Positions 1-10,559 of a DNA stretch of 20,192 bases are shown here, piece after piece (within the stretch, counting starts at the first letter, position 1; the number at the start of each line of letters is the position of its first letter). Source of the DNA: Gnetum montanum (taxonomy: Eukaryota; Streptophyta; Gnetopsida; Gnetales; Gnetaceae); contig MNCI01038361.1 in assembly GCA_015680685.1 (NCBI GenBank), forward strand, positions 5,950-26,141, in the 5' to 3' direction. The notes under the pieces are model-generated. The model was not told the DNA's origin and did not search any database. It worked only from the letters and a program-made list of their open reading frames with translations. Position numbers and translations under genes: made by a program.

Positions 1-701
1 TACTTGTTGTTGTCACGGTGTATGGTTAAGTAAGTCCGAGGTATATGATTTTTATAGCTTTTCTGGTTTTTCTCCTATGCTATCAAGGTGAAGGGTTGAG
101 AGAGCTAACTAACTCTAACTAAGGACTAAGTCTAAATTAACTAGCGTTAGCATCTATTCCCACATACCGTACACACTCGGAACTATGCAACTGTGGCTAC
201 CAAACGCTAATCGTTACTGGGATCACCACACGTAATGCACATGCTTGAAGTACTGAGGCACTTAACTAGCCTAAACGTAATGAGAAGCCGATTCCTTGAC
301 TAGTCGTACACATTCTTCAATGCTCGTAATCAAGTCGTACTCATGACGTGCTAATGCAGATAATAAATAACATGTAATAAATAACAAGTAATAAACCTAT
401 TCCATGCACTGCAAGGTTTATCCACAAAGCTCATCTTTATTGCCATACACAACTTGCATTCAAGTACAAAGCTGCTCGAATAAAGATTCGTTCACTTGGG
501 GACTCCTACTGTAGGCACATGGAAAATATTCTATCTCTGGAGTGATCAAACTACCAGAGTTTCCCTACTTTAAGCCTAGGATGAGAAATGAAGGGAGTGC
601 CACCTCTTATTTATAGATTTGGCGACGGACCGTGATATCACGTACACGATATCGCAGGGGACGATGCAATATTGCAACGGCCGCGATATTGCATCTCATC
701 A
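1..701 (-). repeat. LTR A: minus-strand Ty3-type LTR, cut by the window edge
   Basis: Read on the minus strand it starts at 701 with TGATGAG, the same terminal 7-mer as the LTRs at 6070 and 15131. It shares with the 6070 LTR, in order: GATATC-rich U3 (GATATC at 634-639 and 649-654), a TATA box TATAAATA (615-608), a GTAGGAGTC block, an AATAAA (441-436), a CCAGTAACGATTAGCGTTT-like block and an AAAAATCATATACCTC block near the left edge. By comparison with the 816-bp LTR about 150 bp lie beyond position 1. The bases at 702 onward are copia integrase, not a polypurine tract, so this is a 5' LTR of a leftward element or a solo LTR. It belongs to the same superfamily as, but a different subfamily from, the 6070 element. 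Confidence 0.85.
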
Positions 702-2107
702 GAAGTAAAACAAGAGTAATCATCAACAATAGTTAGAAAGTACCTTTTCTGTTCCAAACTGTGTTTAAGAAGGATCTACCATATCCATATGAAGTAGATC
801 TAAGGAACAAGAGATAGATATACAATTTTTCTTACCAAAACTTACCCTTGTTTACTTTCCTTTCTAGCATGCTTTGCAAATGTTCAAATTAAAGTCTTTG
901 AGTTTGGGTAGTCCATGAACTATTTCCTTTGTAACAAGTCTATGAAGAATTTCTTTGTTTATGTTCCCTAGATTCTTATTCCATAGATGGGTATCATTTA
1001 TACAACTCACTAAGCATTTGGATTCAAGATTAGAATTATTTCTAAAAATAGTGGTGTAAACATTTCTCTTTCTAGTTCCTTCTATGACAATGTTTTTGAA
1101 GATTAAATCTTGTATTCTACAAGTTTCTTTAGAAAAAGTAAGATTGAAATTTGAATCACAAAGTTGACTAACACTAAGAAGATTATGTTTTAATCCTTTA
1201 GCAAGAAAACCTTATTTCTAGTTGGTAGACCTTTACCTTTTCCTCCTATGGAAACAATACTTATTATTGGAACCTCCGTATCATCTCCAAATGTGACGGT
1301 TCCACAATTCTATTCTGTGAAGTGGCTGAGGTAGGATTTATCACCTGTCATGTGCCTTGAACATCTACTATCAATATACCACATGCTTGTTTTGGCATCA
1401 AAGAGAGCTATTTGAGACATCAAGTTCTTTTTAGGCTTTCTCTCTTTTTCTTTCCAAACCTGCAAAGTTCCTAGCCTAGACTACTTTTGTAAAGACCAAG
1501 TTTACTATTTCTTTTTAAGATAGAAATATGCTTGAATATGATCAAATTTTCCACAAAAGAAAGAATTTAAAATTCTAGGCTTTGATGTTTTACCAAACTG
1601 AGATTGATTTTCTTCTATAGAATCTTTTAGACAATCATCTTTTTCCTTTTGGTCTCTAGGCTTCTCTAAAGAGTTCTTGCTCATCTACTCAATCACATTA
1701 GTTAATTTTTGAATCTCAACCTTAAGGTCTACCTTTTCTTTCTTAAGATAAAAACATTCATCATTAAGAACTGTAATTTTCATTTCCTTGACATGTAAAA
1801 CATCTTTTATTTCAACACATAAGCTTTGGAAAGAAATAACTTCATGGAAAAACAACCCAAAACATCCTTCAAAATAAATTTAATTATTTGGCCTTTCCAT
1901 ATTATCTAGTTTGTCACAAGTTTTATCACTCTTATAGTCTCTCCTATTCCTAAATGTAGAAAAGGAAGTGCGAGATTTACCATTACCAATGCGACATAGG
2001 AATTGAAGATAGCAATTGATGAAGCATATTAGTCCCCTTGTCTAATTATGCTTGACATTGCTTGCACCCTCCTTGTTCATGTTGGTTTATCTAAGAGAGA
2101 TAACCAA
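702..2107 (-). pseudogene. Ty1/copia gag-pol remnant (gag, protease, GAG-pre-integrase, start of integrase)
   Basis: Minus-strand translation, with several stops and frame changes, reads as a plant copia polyprotein. At 1800-1680 there is a coiled-coil-like gag stretch; near 1560-1510 a degenerate zinc knuckle (CGKFDHIQAYF, first Cys lost); at 1385-1330 the protease entry motif WYIDS-R-CSRHMTG, where the family's catalytic D-S/T-G has become D-S-R. A KHNLLSVSQLCD-like GAG-pre-integrase block (about 1200-1150) and an integrase N-terminal zinc region and LLHMDM block (950-780) follow. The last codons before 702 read IVDDYSCFT, the start of the integrase core, which is then interrupted by LTR A. 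RT and RNase H are absent from the window. Dead element; the family assignment is secure, exact domain limits are not. Confidence 0.85.
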
Positions 2108-2119
2108 GCTCTAATATCA
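2108..2119 (-). other. Decayed tRNA-iMet primer binding site of the copia element
   Basis: On the minus strand 2119-2108 reads TGATATTAGAGC. The usual plant copia primer site, complementary to the 3' end of initiator tRNA-Met, is TGGTATCAGAGC; the two differences are both transitions. It sits between gag-like sequence and a sequence that behaves as a 5' LTR, as expected for a minus-strand copia element. Confidence 0.75.
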
Positions 2120-2121
2120 CT

Positions 2122-3000
2122 TAAGGATCGAGAACTTAGAAGGGAGATTGGATAAGTTCCCTAAAACAAAAATAAATAGCCACAAAAACCACACCCAAAA
2201 TTAAAATGGTTCCCAAACTTGGGTACTCCACACTCAAAGGGTAGATTCCTTGCACACCACTAGATTTTGTTCCTTCTAAAATGTGATTTGAAGGACACCA
2301 CATCCTATACAAGTTCTGAGCTCCGCTCAAGAGTGTTTTCTCACTATGAAACTTCTCAACCCTACAAGGTTCCCACAATCTCAATTATAGATTCCTTCTT
2401 GCAAGAAGCACATCAACCCTGCAAAGCACCGAAGAAAGAGAAAGAAATTATAAGGAGATAATGTAACTCAATTCACAAATTTCTTGTATGATGAAGCACA
2501 ATACAACAATTCAAATAAATGATGTGACAATTCAAGTATTCTACAACAATAGATAATATATGCTTAGATATTGATATTGCTTACACTCATCTCATTTATA
2601 CCCAAGAGATTGAAGTCTTCTTATAGCCTTGGAGTTTGCAAAAATACCTCAGAATTCATGTAATAGCTAGTGTAGACATCTTGTTTGAGATTGGGATGTT
2701 GGTCTGAATTTTACCTCAATTCTGGAGAGACATCTCCTTGAAAAGTGAAACATCTCTTAGGAGACATCTTTCTATGCTAACCTTCTTCTCAACCAAGACA
2801 TCTTCCGTTCCTTAGAGATGTCTTCTCAACATAAATACTCAAATAATTTCTAATAGTAAATACCGAACTTTAGAAATCCTAAAAGTAAAACTTAAGTTTA
2901 AAGAATCAGGCCCAAATCAAAAGCTACAAACCTATGTTCAAGAAATACAATGTGCTCTCTTTAGCAATATAGTGTCAAAAATATTCACCACCTTCCTTGA
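2122..3000 (-). repeat. Copia 5' LTR (right boundary uncertain)
   Basis: The LTR end abuts the primer site at about 2122. A minus-strand TATA box (GTATAAATG, TATAAAT at 2600-2594) marks the R/U5 start, giving roughly 450 bp of R+U5. Upstream (U3, about 2610-2860) there are at least five copies of AGACATCT-like octamers and one inverted copy. The partner 3' LTR is not in the window, so the U3 end cannot be fixed; it may lie anywhere from about 2860 to 3120. Short open frames at 2136-2384 and 2267-2461 lie inside this LTR and are not genes. Confidence 0.6.
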
Positions 3001-3169
3001 TACTCAGCATTAGCCCTTGTTCTAGCCTTAAACTTACAACATAACTCAAATAGCAACTTATAGTAGCTTTTCACGTTTTAAGTTGTAGTAAGGACACTCT
3101 ACTCCAACCAATTTATTATGTGTTGTTAATGGCTGTCACCATTTGTCATTGTGACATTAAAGTAACATA

Positions 3170-3600
3170 TACCAAAAATATGATTAAATTATTGCTCTAG
3201 ATCACATGAATTCTAAAACAAAAGCAATAAAAGTCAAAGTAATAGTTGGTTGAAAAGTGATTAAATTATCACTTTCACAAGGTCATCTCACTTGATCTTC
3301 ATATATCACATACAAAAATGATTAAATGATTGCTCTATCTTAGGTGAATCCTAAAGCATGAATAACAAAAGTGAAGGTAGCAAGTATAGTTCATAAAGCA
3401 AAAATAACCATAGTTAGTAGGTATGGGTGGTGAAAAAATAATTAACAAAAGTTAAGGTAACAGGTTTGGTTGACAAATGATTAAGAAAAGTGCAAGGTAG
3501 CAAAAATGAAAAGTGATTAACAAAAATCAAGGTAGTAGGTATGGTTGATTGAAAATTGATTCAATTATTGGTTTCAAAGGCATTTCACTTAAATCTTTGT
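3170..3600. repeat. Degenerate AT-rich repeat cluster
   Basis: The phrases GATTAAATTATTGCTCTA (3181), GATTAAATGATTGCTCTA (3319), AAAGTGATTAA and AAGGTAG(T/C)A(G/A)GTAT recur several times over about 430 bp, with a CATCTCACTTGATCTT block (3283) echoed as CATTTCACTTAAATCTT (3581). It looks like an old tandem array or repeated insertion debris. No coding potential was seen from 3000 to 4085. Confidence 0.45.
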
Positions 3601-3720
3601 GCAAAAGCAAGGTAATGTTTGTCTCATTTTTCTCAAAAAATAAAATAATACTTAATTTGCATGAATGTTGAAGGCTAAAAGCTAAAGTTTGAGCAAGGAA
3701 AAATTAAATCTTGGCAAAAA

Positions 3721-3766
3721 ATACTAATGAGTGTGGAAGGACAATACTAATGAGTGTGGAAGGACA
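3721..3766. repeat. Exact 23-bp tandem duplication
   Basis: The 23-mer beginning ATACTAATGAGTGTGG occupies 3721-3743 and again 3744-3766 without a mismatch, so the duplication is recent relative to its degenerate surroundings. Confidence 0.9.
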
Positions 3767-3987
3767 CACTCAACCACATAATACAGCTGGTTTCCTTGGC
3801 CAACTATTTTAAAATTTAAATACATTTTTTTATCAAATCATAAGCCAAAGCGGTATAAATTATTTAAAAATCTGCAGAGGAGAGCTCCGGTTCTTACACA
3901 GCTACACGTCTATGCGCTATGTAGAGCACCACCGCGGACTTATTTTACAGAATTCAGAGGTACCGAAACAATCATAAACCTTAACAT

Positions 3988-3993
3988 TTTATT
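3988..3993 (-). terminator. Candidate poly(A) signal of the GLP pseudogene
   Basis: AATAAA on the minus strand, about 93 nt past the ancestral stop. Its context (ATTAAATAAAA on the minus strand) is shared with the corresponding region of the intact GLP gene (17187-17197), suggesting a shared 3' UTR element inherited through the duplication. Confidence 0.45.
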
Positions 3994-4085
3994 TAATACT
4001 AGAACAATTTACGAGAGCAAGATGGCAAGTATTCTTCCGAGTATCGGTGGATTATTCCATGCTGCCACCAGAACTACCGAAGAAA

Positions 4086-4743
4086 TCAACCGCCGAGCTT
4101 CTTCGGATGTTGGCCATCTCCTGCGCGTCTAGCTTGAAGGACTTTTCCAGAACCACCTCTGAAATTGGCGGAGTCGAGTTGAACAATACCAGCGGTAGAA
4201 TTGAAGCGCCCGGGTTCTGCGAATTCAACCCGATATGGACGACGCCGGTCAATGCCCAAGGTTCAGCAGAAAGTGCGTTAGTCCGCGGGATAACATGAAA
4301 ATATCACCAGCATTCAGATTTTGTTGGAACAGCTTGTTGTTTGTGTCCACGAATCCCCCCACAACCGGGCAGCCTTGGAGTAGAAACACGAATTCCGTGG
4401 TCCGGGGTTGGTAATGCGACGGAACGATGCCGCCCGGGGCAAAATCGATGCTAGCAAGAGTGAGACCCTGCGTGTTGCCGCTCCGGCAGATTCATGGTCG
4501 TTTTGGGTGTCACCACGCTTCCGAATAAGGCGCTGGGCGTTGCCAGTGCCGATGTTTTGAAATCCGCGGCGGTGGCACCGTTGGGATTAAGGCAGGAGAC
4601 CCCGTTTATGAATATGCGCTTTGCATTTGCGTTGTCTGCCAAGCAGAAATCCTGCAGCGGATCAGGATCCGAATGTCCGCTGCATTCGTTGCTTGTAACA
4701 GTGCCGCTGCGGCCAAAAACAACGCCAACAAGGTCTTCGCTCT
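4086..4743 (-). pseudogene. Germin-like protein pseudogene
   Basis: Minus-strand segments match the intact GLP at 17375-18055 along its whole length: a hydrophobic signal peptide (4737-4678), the DPLQDFC...GV-C-LNPN disulfide region (about 4665-4575), both cupin boxes and the C-terminal FNSTPPIS...KSFKLD block ending near 4086. The start codon is apparently lost: AGA at 4743-4741 stands where ATG would precede a typical GLP Ala-Lys-Thr-Leu-Leu start (inference). Reading frame breaks lie at about 4665-4675 (signal/mature junction), 4481-4484 (one extra base after NLP), 4229-4233 (one missing base) and about 4100 (one extra base near the C terminus). A premature TGA is at 4251-4249. In cupin box 1 the second His of H-x-H is Gln (CAA at 4410-4408), so the metal site is also damaged. 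It lies in the same orientation as the intact copy, hence a likely tandem duplicate. Confidence 0.9.
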
Positions 4744-5560
4744 TAATTGTTATCGTCTCTCTCTCACGCTTGTTCTTTTTTTACTTGAAGACTGGGCGCA
4801 GGGTTATCAATTTGGGCACGGATTTATGGCAAAGATAGGGAGCCTGCAGTTGCAGCTATTGGTGCTACGTGTTTGGTGGGTCGTGCGTGTTTAGTGAATC
4901 GTTTTTCCTTAACCAAAACATTGGAGTGTGACTTGCTAGCTGCTTGTTTCGTTGTTTGTGGAATTTTTTTGCTGTTACTGATTCACCAACAACGAGGACT
5001 GTTTCGTTTCTCGAACAATAATAGAGTATTCATTTAGCTTTTTTTGCACTATAGTCGACAGAGTTTACAGTGCACCGTTTCTGCAAGATTGGGTATGGAT
5101 GGAATGCGTAAAAGAGAGCAGGTGCGAAAAATTTAAGATCTTTCTCGGGCCGAAGCTAACTACAAACCAAAATCTAAACGACGAGACAAGGAGTAAATTA
5201 AACTAGAGCGCGCATTACGATTGATTCCGTCCACAGGACTCAAAAAATCGTCCCCATACACGTTCCAGCGCCGTATTCTGGCATCAAACTCTGTTCTGAA
5301 TGCATAGCACAAACAATGGTTTATTCCGGTGTGCCTCGTGATTGGCTGTGACGTGAATAATAAAATATGTCGCGTATTTGCAGTTCTGGGCCAGTAGATT
5401 GATTCGCTGCCTATTTTTCAGCGTATCTTTCTTTTAAATTCAAAGGCATTTCACCACCTCATTCCCTCACACATCATAAAGGAAGGTGCTTTCCTCCTTG
5501 GAGACTCGTTATTTATTTATTAAGTCGAGAAGCCCATGAGATAGGTATTACATTTTCATA
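4744..5560. other. Intergenic DNA, no gene recognised
   Basis: This is the former upstream region of the GLP pseudogene. Short frames at 4494-4838 and 4673-4894 run through the pseudogene or its 5' flank and have no recognisable content. A CT-rich stretch (4753-4766) precedes the lost start codon. I could not see a clear TATA box. Confidence 0.4.
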
Positions 5561-5596
5561 AACATTAAAGATCGACTTTGCAAGTTAACCAAGCAT

Positions 5597-5870
5597 TAAA
5601 GGAGGCATAAAAACAAATCATACAAGCTTTTTGTTGTCACATTGTAACATTGTCTCAAGTGGGTGATCACAACACAAGAAAGAAACACATGTAACTTATC
5701 TTCAGGAGTTCCTAATCTACACAACTTACAAATGCATTCTTCGCAAGGGAGTTGAATCCATTTTCCACTTTTAATTCTAAGATGATGAGAACTTAAGTGA
5801 AGCTTGCTAATAGCATTCCTATACTTCATTGGAATAACAACTAAGAGATAGTGAACTTCTTCAGCTAGTT
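5597..5870 (-). pseudogene. LINE-like reverse transcriptase C-terminal zinc tail (left inverted-repeat arm)
   Basis: A 77-codon frame (5829-5596) contains SSHHLRIKSGKW, then C-x2-C (residues 34 and 37), E-D, and H-x4-C (residues 47 and 52). This is the pattern of the zinc-binding tail found after the RT domain of many non-LTR retrotransposons (R-x-H-x-L-x-I-E-x-G-R-W ... C-x2-C ... EDE-x-H-F-x3-C). Homology to the plus-strand copy at 16126-16390 extends back to about 5870 on this strand. No RT catalytic motif is present, so only a 3' fragment remains. The precise LINE clade cannot be named. Supported by conservation of the translated product between the two copies (both end near LRQ...T(K/R)SLYDLFL). 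Confidence 0.6.
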
Positions 5871-5949
5871 TATTAGATCTAATGTGGTGTAAATAAAATT
5901 ATCTCTTGCCTTTCACATTAGACCACATCTGTGTTAAAAACCTTTTGCT

Positions 5950-6069
5950 TCACTAGTTGGGATATATGCTTAGGATTTTACTTCTTGGCCTAGTAACCCT
6001 AGGTCATAGGTTCAATTCTACTAGATAACACTAAGTTACAAACTTCTATAAATCTTGAGGTGTACCTAT
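5950..6069 (+). repeat. tRNA-like repeat, left arm, first part (split by the Ty3 insertion)
   Basis: 6009-6019 is a B-box-like GGTTCAATTCT; the segment CTAGGTCATAGGTTCAATTC and the following 60 bases match the reverse complement of 15675-15770. The A-box part (around 5966) is badly decayed. The repeat continues after the inserted element at 15446. Confidence 0.65.
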
Positions 6070-6885
6070 TGATGAGCCACGATATCGCATCCACGATATT
6101 GGATCCTACCAAGCGATATTGGACATCCGATATCGGGACCTGTCTCATTGCTTATAAATAAGAGGCAAGTGCACTTGGTTTGGCAATTAGTTCTTAGTCC
6201 CTTACCCAAACTTTTGCAGTTTCTCCCTCTTAGAGTTAGAATTATTTCTAAGTACCCACAGTAGGAGTCATAAAGCGAACAAATCTTTATTCGAGCATTG
6301 TGTACCTGAGCACACCTTGTGTCCGGAAATAAAGATGAACTTTGTGATAAACCTTGCAGCATTCAGAATAGCTTATCTCTCATCCTTAATGCTACTTACA
6401 GTTCTTTAATGCTTTCATTAGTTAATTAATGTTGCTTTTATTGATTCGTTAATTTTCACAAGTAAGCACACTCAGTACGACCACTTCGAGCATGTATGGA
6501 ATACTTGGTAACCCAATAACGATTAGTGTTTCATAATCCCAGTACTGTTGCACTATTCAAGATCTATACGAAAAGTGGGAACAGATGCTAATGTTAGAAC
6601 TAGTTAGGACCTAGTTGATTAGTTAATTTAAATTAGTTATTCAATTAATTCACTTCTTCCCTCTTTAGCACTAGGACATAAAACATAAAAAGCATAAAAA
6701 TCATATACCTCAAGTTTACTTAACCATACAATCATGCCATACGAGTAAGCTTGGGAAGACAACGATCGCCTAACCCATCCTTGTTCTGTGAAGGTGCATA
6801 AGCACTACATCCTTGGAGTTCGACCGAATCGCACGTAATGCTCGTATTCCTATGGTTGAGTGTAGGGATACCTCACCACTCATCA
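6070..6885 (+). repeat. 5' LTR (LTR B), 816 bp
   Basis: It starts TGATGAG and ends CTCATCA (6879-6885). U3 is only about 80 bp before the TATA box and holds four GATAT(C/T) units. AATAAA lies at 6328-6333. The following U5 is AT-rich up to about 6720, then a GC-richer 3' block (6736-6885) is shared with LTR C and, for its last 40 bp, with LTR D. Confidence 0.92.
6081..6160 (+). promoter_or_regulatory. U3 promoter: GATATC array plus TATA box
   Basis: GATAT(C/T) cores start at 6081, 6095, 6115 and 6129, that is at spacings of 14, 20 and 14 bp, each inside a CC-A-CGATAT(C/T)G context. TATAAATA is at 6153-6160. The equivalent TATA in LTR C is at 15228-15235 and in LTR A on the minus strand at 615-608. 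The position of the array directly upstream of TATA suggests activator or repressor binding sites (inference). Confidence 0.65.
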
Positions 6886-6886
6886 T

Positions 6887-6905
6887 TGGCACCATTGCTG
6901 AGGAC
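6887..6905 (+). other. Primer binding site, decayed tRNA-Asp type
   Basis: One base after the LTR the sequence is TGGCACCATTGCTGAGGAC. Athila/Tat elements characteristically carry TGGCGCCGTTGCCGGGGAC, matching tRNA-Asp. The four differences are all C-to-T or G-to-A, three of them at CpG. Confidence 0.8.
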
Positions 6906-7030
6906 TTTGTTGTTTGTGCATTGATTAGAACTTAGGAATCTTCCCATCATTGGAACGAACCCTTAGGGTTGGTTATCTTAAAACTATTAGAAAAGAGAAG
7001 AGAAAAGTGTTGCAAACTGAAGAATTAATC

Positions 7031-8957
7031 ATGTCTCCTTCTTCTTACAAGAGTGTTTCACCACCTAAGTCTGACACAACGAATAATCGAAGGTATAGTA
7101 CACATGATGACCCACCAGTGTCCCAACAGTTTCATGTGGTATACGTTCATCGTGATGAGTATAGACCAAACTTTACCTTTATTCTCCACCAGGATGAACA
7201 ATTGCATTGGCATGATTTATAAGGTAACATAGTGTGACCTCCCGATCATTCAATCCCAAGCATGCTTCTTTGTGCTCTCACACGAATTGGTATGCAGAAC
7301 TTACACGTAGAGAATGTTGTGCATGAACATGACTCAAGAGAGTATCGACCCATGGAGGCACAACACCAAAGGGACTTATAACAAGAGAGACATCATAAAT
7401 CTATGAAGGGGAAGTGGTCTCAGGACGTCCCATATGTTCTAAGTGAAAATGAGGGTGGTGAACCTACCTTAGAAGGTCTTCCACAAAATGATGTTCCTCC
7501 TGTTGACTTTGGTCAAGGGGTTTTGTATCAAAATATTCACTCAACTATCCATAACCTGAATTCTAATACCAACGGACACAAAGGGTTCGAAAAAGGAACA
7601 CGAACACATGAAAAAAATGGGCATTCTAATAGTAACCACGATTGAGGTTACGACCATCGAAGAGAAGGTACCAGGCCACCATCATGGTGACGGTCCTCCT
7701 TTCTCTTCACCTTCATCATCTCCTTCCCCCTCTCCTTTAGGATTAGAACACAGTCGCAGATGGAAAGACCCTGAGGATAATGGTATGATAAATAGGAATA
7801 ATAGACAAAATAGTCAAGAAAGGGAATGAGGGCATTCTAGAGAAACACACTGTGAAAGGAGGGAGAGTAGGGAACACCATAGGCATCATAGATGCCATAG
7901 ACAACACGATCATGATGAACCCCTAATCACTACCTAAAGTATGCTAGATATAATTGAGGCTGTTAGAATCCCAACAAGGCACCAAAAATATAGCAAGATC
8001 AAAAGATTGGACATGAACAATATCCCAAAATTTGAAGGAGGATACAACACTTATCCTCAAAATCATTTGCAAGCATTTCATGATGCATGTGCCTTGCAAA
8101 ACATAGAAAATAAGTGGTGAAAACTCAAGTTGTTTCCATAGACACTGATTAAGGAAGCAGAAAGCTGGTACCGATTCTTAGAACCGGAATCCATTTGCTG
8201 ATGGAGTAACATGTTAGAACTATTCAATGATAAGTATCAAACATACTCCCAAATGTCCAACCTACAAAAGCAAATCCAATGATGAAAACAAGGAGGACAC
8301 AAACCCTTGGATGTTGCCATGGGCCAATATTATGCATTATTACATCATTACCCTAGCAATGGTTACTCGTAGAGGAAACAACTACATCACCTCATAGATG
8401 GACTTAGGCATGAAACACAAAGAACCCTTAGGACTTATGCCCAAGGAAGACTATCCGAGCTTAGAGCCCATCAAGTACAAAGATTGTTGGAGCAAGTTGT
8501 CAAGAAGGAAGGAGAGTTAAGGAAAAGAGAGAGTGTAGATGAATACAATAGAGATCCTTCCCTTCGAAAGAAGGGAGTTAGATTTTGTGAGGATGAAGAA
8601 GAGTCACCACTTGAAGAGATGGTGAATAGGAAAACTGTTTCCATTCAAAAACTTGCATCAAAAGTATTGGCAAAGGTGGACCAAATGTGGGACTCCCTAG
8701 ATAATAAATTTCAAACTGTTCTCAAAATAGTAGAGGAGTCTAGGGAACTAGGTAGTGATCGAGAAAGGAGAAAAAAGAAAGAAACTAAATATGAACATAA
8801 CAAAGGTAAGGGCAAAGCTACCATCATTGAAGAGGTTGTGGATTTGGATACAGATAATCATGGTGAATGTGAGATATGTCAATATGACCATCCTAAGGGA
8901 TGTTACCCAGTAATCTCACATCTGCAAGAGTTGGGGGTGTACGTACTAAACCCATGA
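7031..8957 (+). pseudogene. gag remnant of the Ty3-type element
   Basis: Discontinuous frames: an N-terminal low-complexity, Ser/Pro- and His-rich part (7031-7830); a capsid-like domain (about 7950-8480) with the phrases IPKFEGGYNTYPQNHLQAF, EAESWYRFLEP and LFNDKYQT, typical of the retrotransposon gag family; and a 157-codon open frame (8484-8957) with a charged, helix-prone stretch and a terminal C-x2-C-x3-H-x3-C knuckle (CEICQYDHPKGC). Several stops in the capsid part fall where Trp is expected (TGG to TGA or TAG). An upstream ATG at 6950 is possible; I chose 7031 because the Ser/Pro-rich part begins there, but the true start is uncertain. From 8958 to about 9380 the linker is shifted and decayed. 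Confidence 0.75.
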
Positions 8958-9539
8958 TTAAATAGACGATAAACACCCCGAAGGTTACCTTATCCTCAAG
9001 GTAGTCCAAGATAGTTCCACCAACCCTTGACGTCTTATCCAAGTGGAACTCCATCACAACCAAATGAACAGTATCAATAGTGGAAACACCCACAATCATG
9101 GGGAATGTCACCACCACGTTAATAGTACCCTTACCATCAACTTGACCCATATGGATACTACGTGCAATAGCCAATCTCTCCACATGACTCTACTAGTCAT
9201 GTTACTCCTCAGTCTCACTAACAAATCCACAAGTACTATAGAAGTCCTTCTCCTAGAGGAGAAGTTTCACAAATGTACTATCCTTCTCATTCGACTACAC
9301 CTCTTCCACCCTTAGCTCCATTACCACCTGCTCCAACTATGTAGGGTGAGTTCCCTACCCAGTCATAGCAATGTAACGCTACAATGGCTCTCAACCCTCA
9401 ACCTACTATTGGTTCAGACAACCACATAAAGAAGAGACCTTTCTTTAGACCCAATAATCCAACTAAGTTCTTGCAACCTCAAGAGGAAAATTCTCCAAAC
9501 ACATCACCACCATTTGAATCTTCAGAGCTTCCTTCGAAC

Positions 9540-10067
9540 CAAAGACCACACTATATGCACATGGTCATGTTGACTCATGCAATTACCGATTGGATTAAAG
9601 CTGGCCATCTTCCTAGGAAATTCTCTAATACTGGAGCTCCTCTTATATATTTGCAACTCACTAGGAATGAACCTTGCAAAGATCTTTTGGATTCAGGTTC
9701 TGGTGTTAACTTAATCTCTCAAGAAATGTACAAAGCCTAGAACCTACCTCCACTAAAAAAGAGTAACATACATTTAGAGTTGGCTGACCAGTCCATCATT
9801 GTCCCATTAGGACTAGTGGAGGACATTGTCACTACTATTTGTGGTTGGTCATATCCAGCCAATTTCCTAATGATTCAAGTCAAAAACTATAAGGGGAACT
9901 TCCCAATCATAATGGGAAGAGCATGGCTAAGCACAATTGACGTGAACCTAGGAATACGTGATCTTTTCCTAGAAATATCAAAGGAAAATACATTTGGAAA
10001 GATCAAGAAAAAGAAAGTTCCATGCATCGCATACAGTGACATAGGGTGCAATTGTGTGCAAAAGTCC
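9540..10067 (+). pseudogene. Retroviral-type aspartic protease remnant
   Basis: The active-site motif LLDSGSGVNLIS is present, with the catalytic Asp codon at 9690-9692 (D-S-G rather than the commoner D-T-G). One stop (9738-9740) separates it from the second half (9780-10067), which carries LADQSIIVPLGLVEDI and the IIMGRAWLST block that forms the C-terminal half of the fold in Athila/Tat elements. From 10070 to 10560 a poorly conserved linker leads to RT. Catalytic residues are intact but the frame is broken. Confidence 0.8.
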
Positions 10068-10559
10068 TAGTTTGTACAACATTTAACATTGCCTACATGC
10101 AACTAGTATGCACCAATAACTAACATACAAAAATTCTTATATGCAGTAGCCACAAGACAGGAAGGCACCCAGTGGCTAATAACTGACCAAGAGAACAATT
10201 CAGCTATATGCATGGAACCAACTGAGAGCTTGGCTTGCACCTACATTGATAGCATAGATATATTAGAGCAAGTCCATTGCCAACTTCCAAGTCCTAAAAT
10301 CGAAAATATCAACTAGGGAAAGTTGGAAATCCCTGATGAGTTCAAGCAAAAGCCCCTTGAGTTAAAACCATTGCCCATTGGTATGGAGTATACATTTCTC
10401 AAAAATGGAAAATTGGTAATCATTAACACTAAGCTTGCTCCTCAAAAAAAGGAAAGACTACTAAAAATGTTAAACAAATGGTTCAAAGCCTTTTCTTAGT
10501 CATATCCTAAATTAACTGAAATAGATCCTAGGATATGCCAACATAGAATTTATATTGAT

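Noticed and set aside
2136-2461. Short frames on both strands near the copia primer site
   Set aside because: They lie inside the copia 5' LTR (R/U5) and have no protein features.
4494-4894. Plus-strand frames of 114 and 73 codons
   Set aside because: They are antisense to the GLP pseudogene and its 5' flank.
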